6,803 nucleotides of DNA from contig DDST01000014.1 of the NCBI GenBank assembly GCA_002343485.1, forward strand, positions 176 through 6,978. Reading direction: 5' to 3'. Position 1 is the first letter of the stretch. Each line of letters opens with the position of its first letter. A model generated the notes under the pieces. The model did not search any database, was not told where the DNA came from, and saw only the letters and a program-made list of their open reading frames with translations. This stretch comes from Proteobacteria bacterium UBA2383. Lineage in GTDB: Bacteria; Pseudomonadota; Gammaproteobacteria; Competibacterales; Competibacteraceae. This document shows, in pieces, positions 6,296-6,803 of this stretch. Both the position numbers and the translations under genes were made by a program.

Positions 6296-6330
6296 CTGCT
6301 ATGGTTAACCATGGACAGTCTTCATAGCAG
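6296..6330. repeat. Nested inverted repeats in the moxR-cysK divergent spacer
   Basis: CTGCTATG (6296-6303) and CATAGCAG (6323-6330) form a perfect 8-bp inverted repeat with a 19-nt gap. Overlapping it is a perfect 12-bp palindrome, ATGGTTAACCAT (6301-6312). No T-run follows on either strand, so it does not look like a terminator. An operator for a dimeric regulator between two divergent genes is possible but unproven. Confidence 0.4.
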
Positions 6331-6356
6331 GTAAGTTTAACAGGCCGATACACTGT

Positions 6357-6443
6357 CGCCGCATTCTACGAAAACTGTTCCATGAATCTCTCAACGCAAT
6401 AAGCTTCATAGACCCTATCAACCACACCTGACAAAGTGCGGCG
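6357..6443 (+). other. Possible stem-forming segment upstream of cysK
   Basis: CGCCGCA (6357-6363) is perfectly complementary to TGCGGCG (6437-6443), with two further pairs (one G-U) inside. The enclosed stretch also holds ATGAA (6382-6386) and TTCAT (6405-6409). If transcribed as a leader it could fold with the closing stem ending 17 bases before the GGAGG site. No known riboswitch was recognised, and the 73-nt gap makes chance pairing quite possible. Confidence 0.2.
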
Positions 6444-6474
6444 CTCATACCACCTTGGCTGGAGGATTTTACCG

Positions 6475-6803
6475 ATGAAAGCACACAACATTCTGGAAAC
6501 GATAGGCAATACCCCTCACGTCCGCATCAACCGGCTGTTTGCTGACCGCAAGGTCGAAGTCTGGATGAAGCTGGAGCGGGCCAATCCTGGCGGCAGCATC
6601 AAAGACCGCATCGGGCTGGCGATGATTGAAGATGCCGAACAACGTGGCCTACTCAAACCGGGTACGGTGATTGTTGAACCAACCTCAGGCAACACCGGCA
6701 TCGGTTTGGCGATGGCCGCCGCCACCAAGGGCTATAAATTGATTTTGACCATGCCAGAATCGATGTCGCTGGAACGGCGGCGCTATCTGGCGGCGCTGGG
6801 CGC
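6475..6803 (+). CDS. cysK: Cysteine synthase (O-acetylserine sulfhydrylase A), 5' part only
   Basis: PLP-dependent enzyme making L-cysteine from O-acetylserine and sulfide in the cytoplasm, the last step of assimilatory sulfate reduction. Only the first 109 codons are present; the gene continues past the window edge. The start ILETIGNTPHVRINRL is the typical N-terminal cysteine synthase block. NPGGSIKDR holds the PLP-binding lysine K43, and PTSGNTG (69-75) is the substrate/phosphate loop. MPESMSLERR near residues 93-102 fits CysK better than CysM, which usually has a PDNMS-type sequence. GGAGG (6461-6465) nine bases before ATG supports the start. It is divergent from the MoxR gene. No convincing promoter or CysB site was identified. 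CysM or a cystathionine beta-synthase-like relative cannot be fully excluded without the C-terminus. Confidence 0.93.
   Translation, partial: MKAHNILETIGNTPHVRINRLFADRKVEVWMKLERANPGGSIKDRIGLAMIEDAEQRGLLKPGTVIVEPTSGNTGIGLAMAAATKGYKLILTMPESMSLERRRYLAALG

Noticed and set aside
6199..6312. N-terminal extension of MoxR from an ATG at 6312
   Set aside because: The stretch is AT-rich, contains the TATAAT promoter candidate and the AAGGAG site, and its translation is not like any MoxR N-terminus. The ATG at 6198 has the ribosome site and family similarity.

Overview
The window looks like a piece of a gammaproteobacterial chromosome. The UvrD helicase aligns almost end to end with my memory of E. coli UvrD, starting at the same MDVS N-terminus. 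An OmpW-type porin, a GspE/PilB-like ATPase and a GC-rich coding style with AT-rich spacers point the same way. The exact genus cannot be read from the sequence. A Competibacter-like or related lineage is only a guess.

Layout on the + strand: positions 1-191 are a non-coding leader with a small hairpin and a 10-bp direct repeat. An extended -10 promoter (178-183) sits directly against uvrD (192-2381). Next comes a secretion/pilus-type assembly ATPase (2378-4237), whose likely GTG start overlaps the uvrD stop in a GTGA arrangement, so the two are probably translated as a coupled pair. An AT-rich spacer (4238-4381) carries promoter elements and a candidate FNR/Anr box. It leads into ompW (4382-5014), which ends at a strong intrinsic terminator (5057-5092).

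On the - strand, a MoxR-family AAA+ ATPase (6198 to 5341) is followed 40 bp later by a small HMA-fold metal-binding protein (5300 to 5100), probably in one transcript from a perfect TATAAT box near 6250. Divergent from it on the + strand, a cysteine synthase gene (cysK, from 6475) runs off the right edge. The 276-bp spacer between the two holds several inverted repeats.

No mobile elements, CRISPR, tRNA or rRNA were seen. Most genes are recognisable housekeeping or envelope functions. The parts most worth a second look are the MoxR plus copper-chaperone-like pair, which lacks an adjacent VWA partner; the assembly ATPase that is coupled to a DNA repair helicase and has no pilus or secretion genes beside it; and the FNR-like box at exactly -41.5 from a plausible ompW start point.
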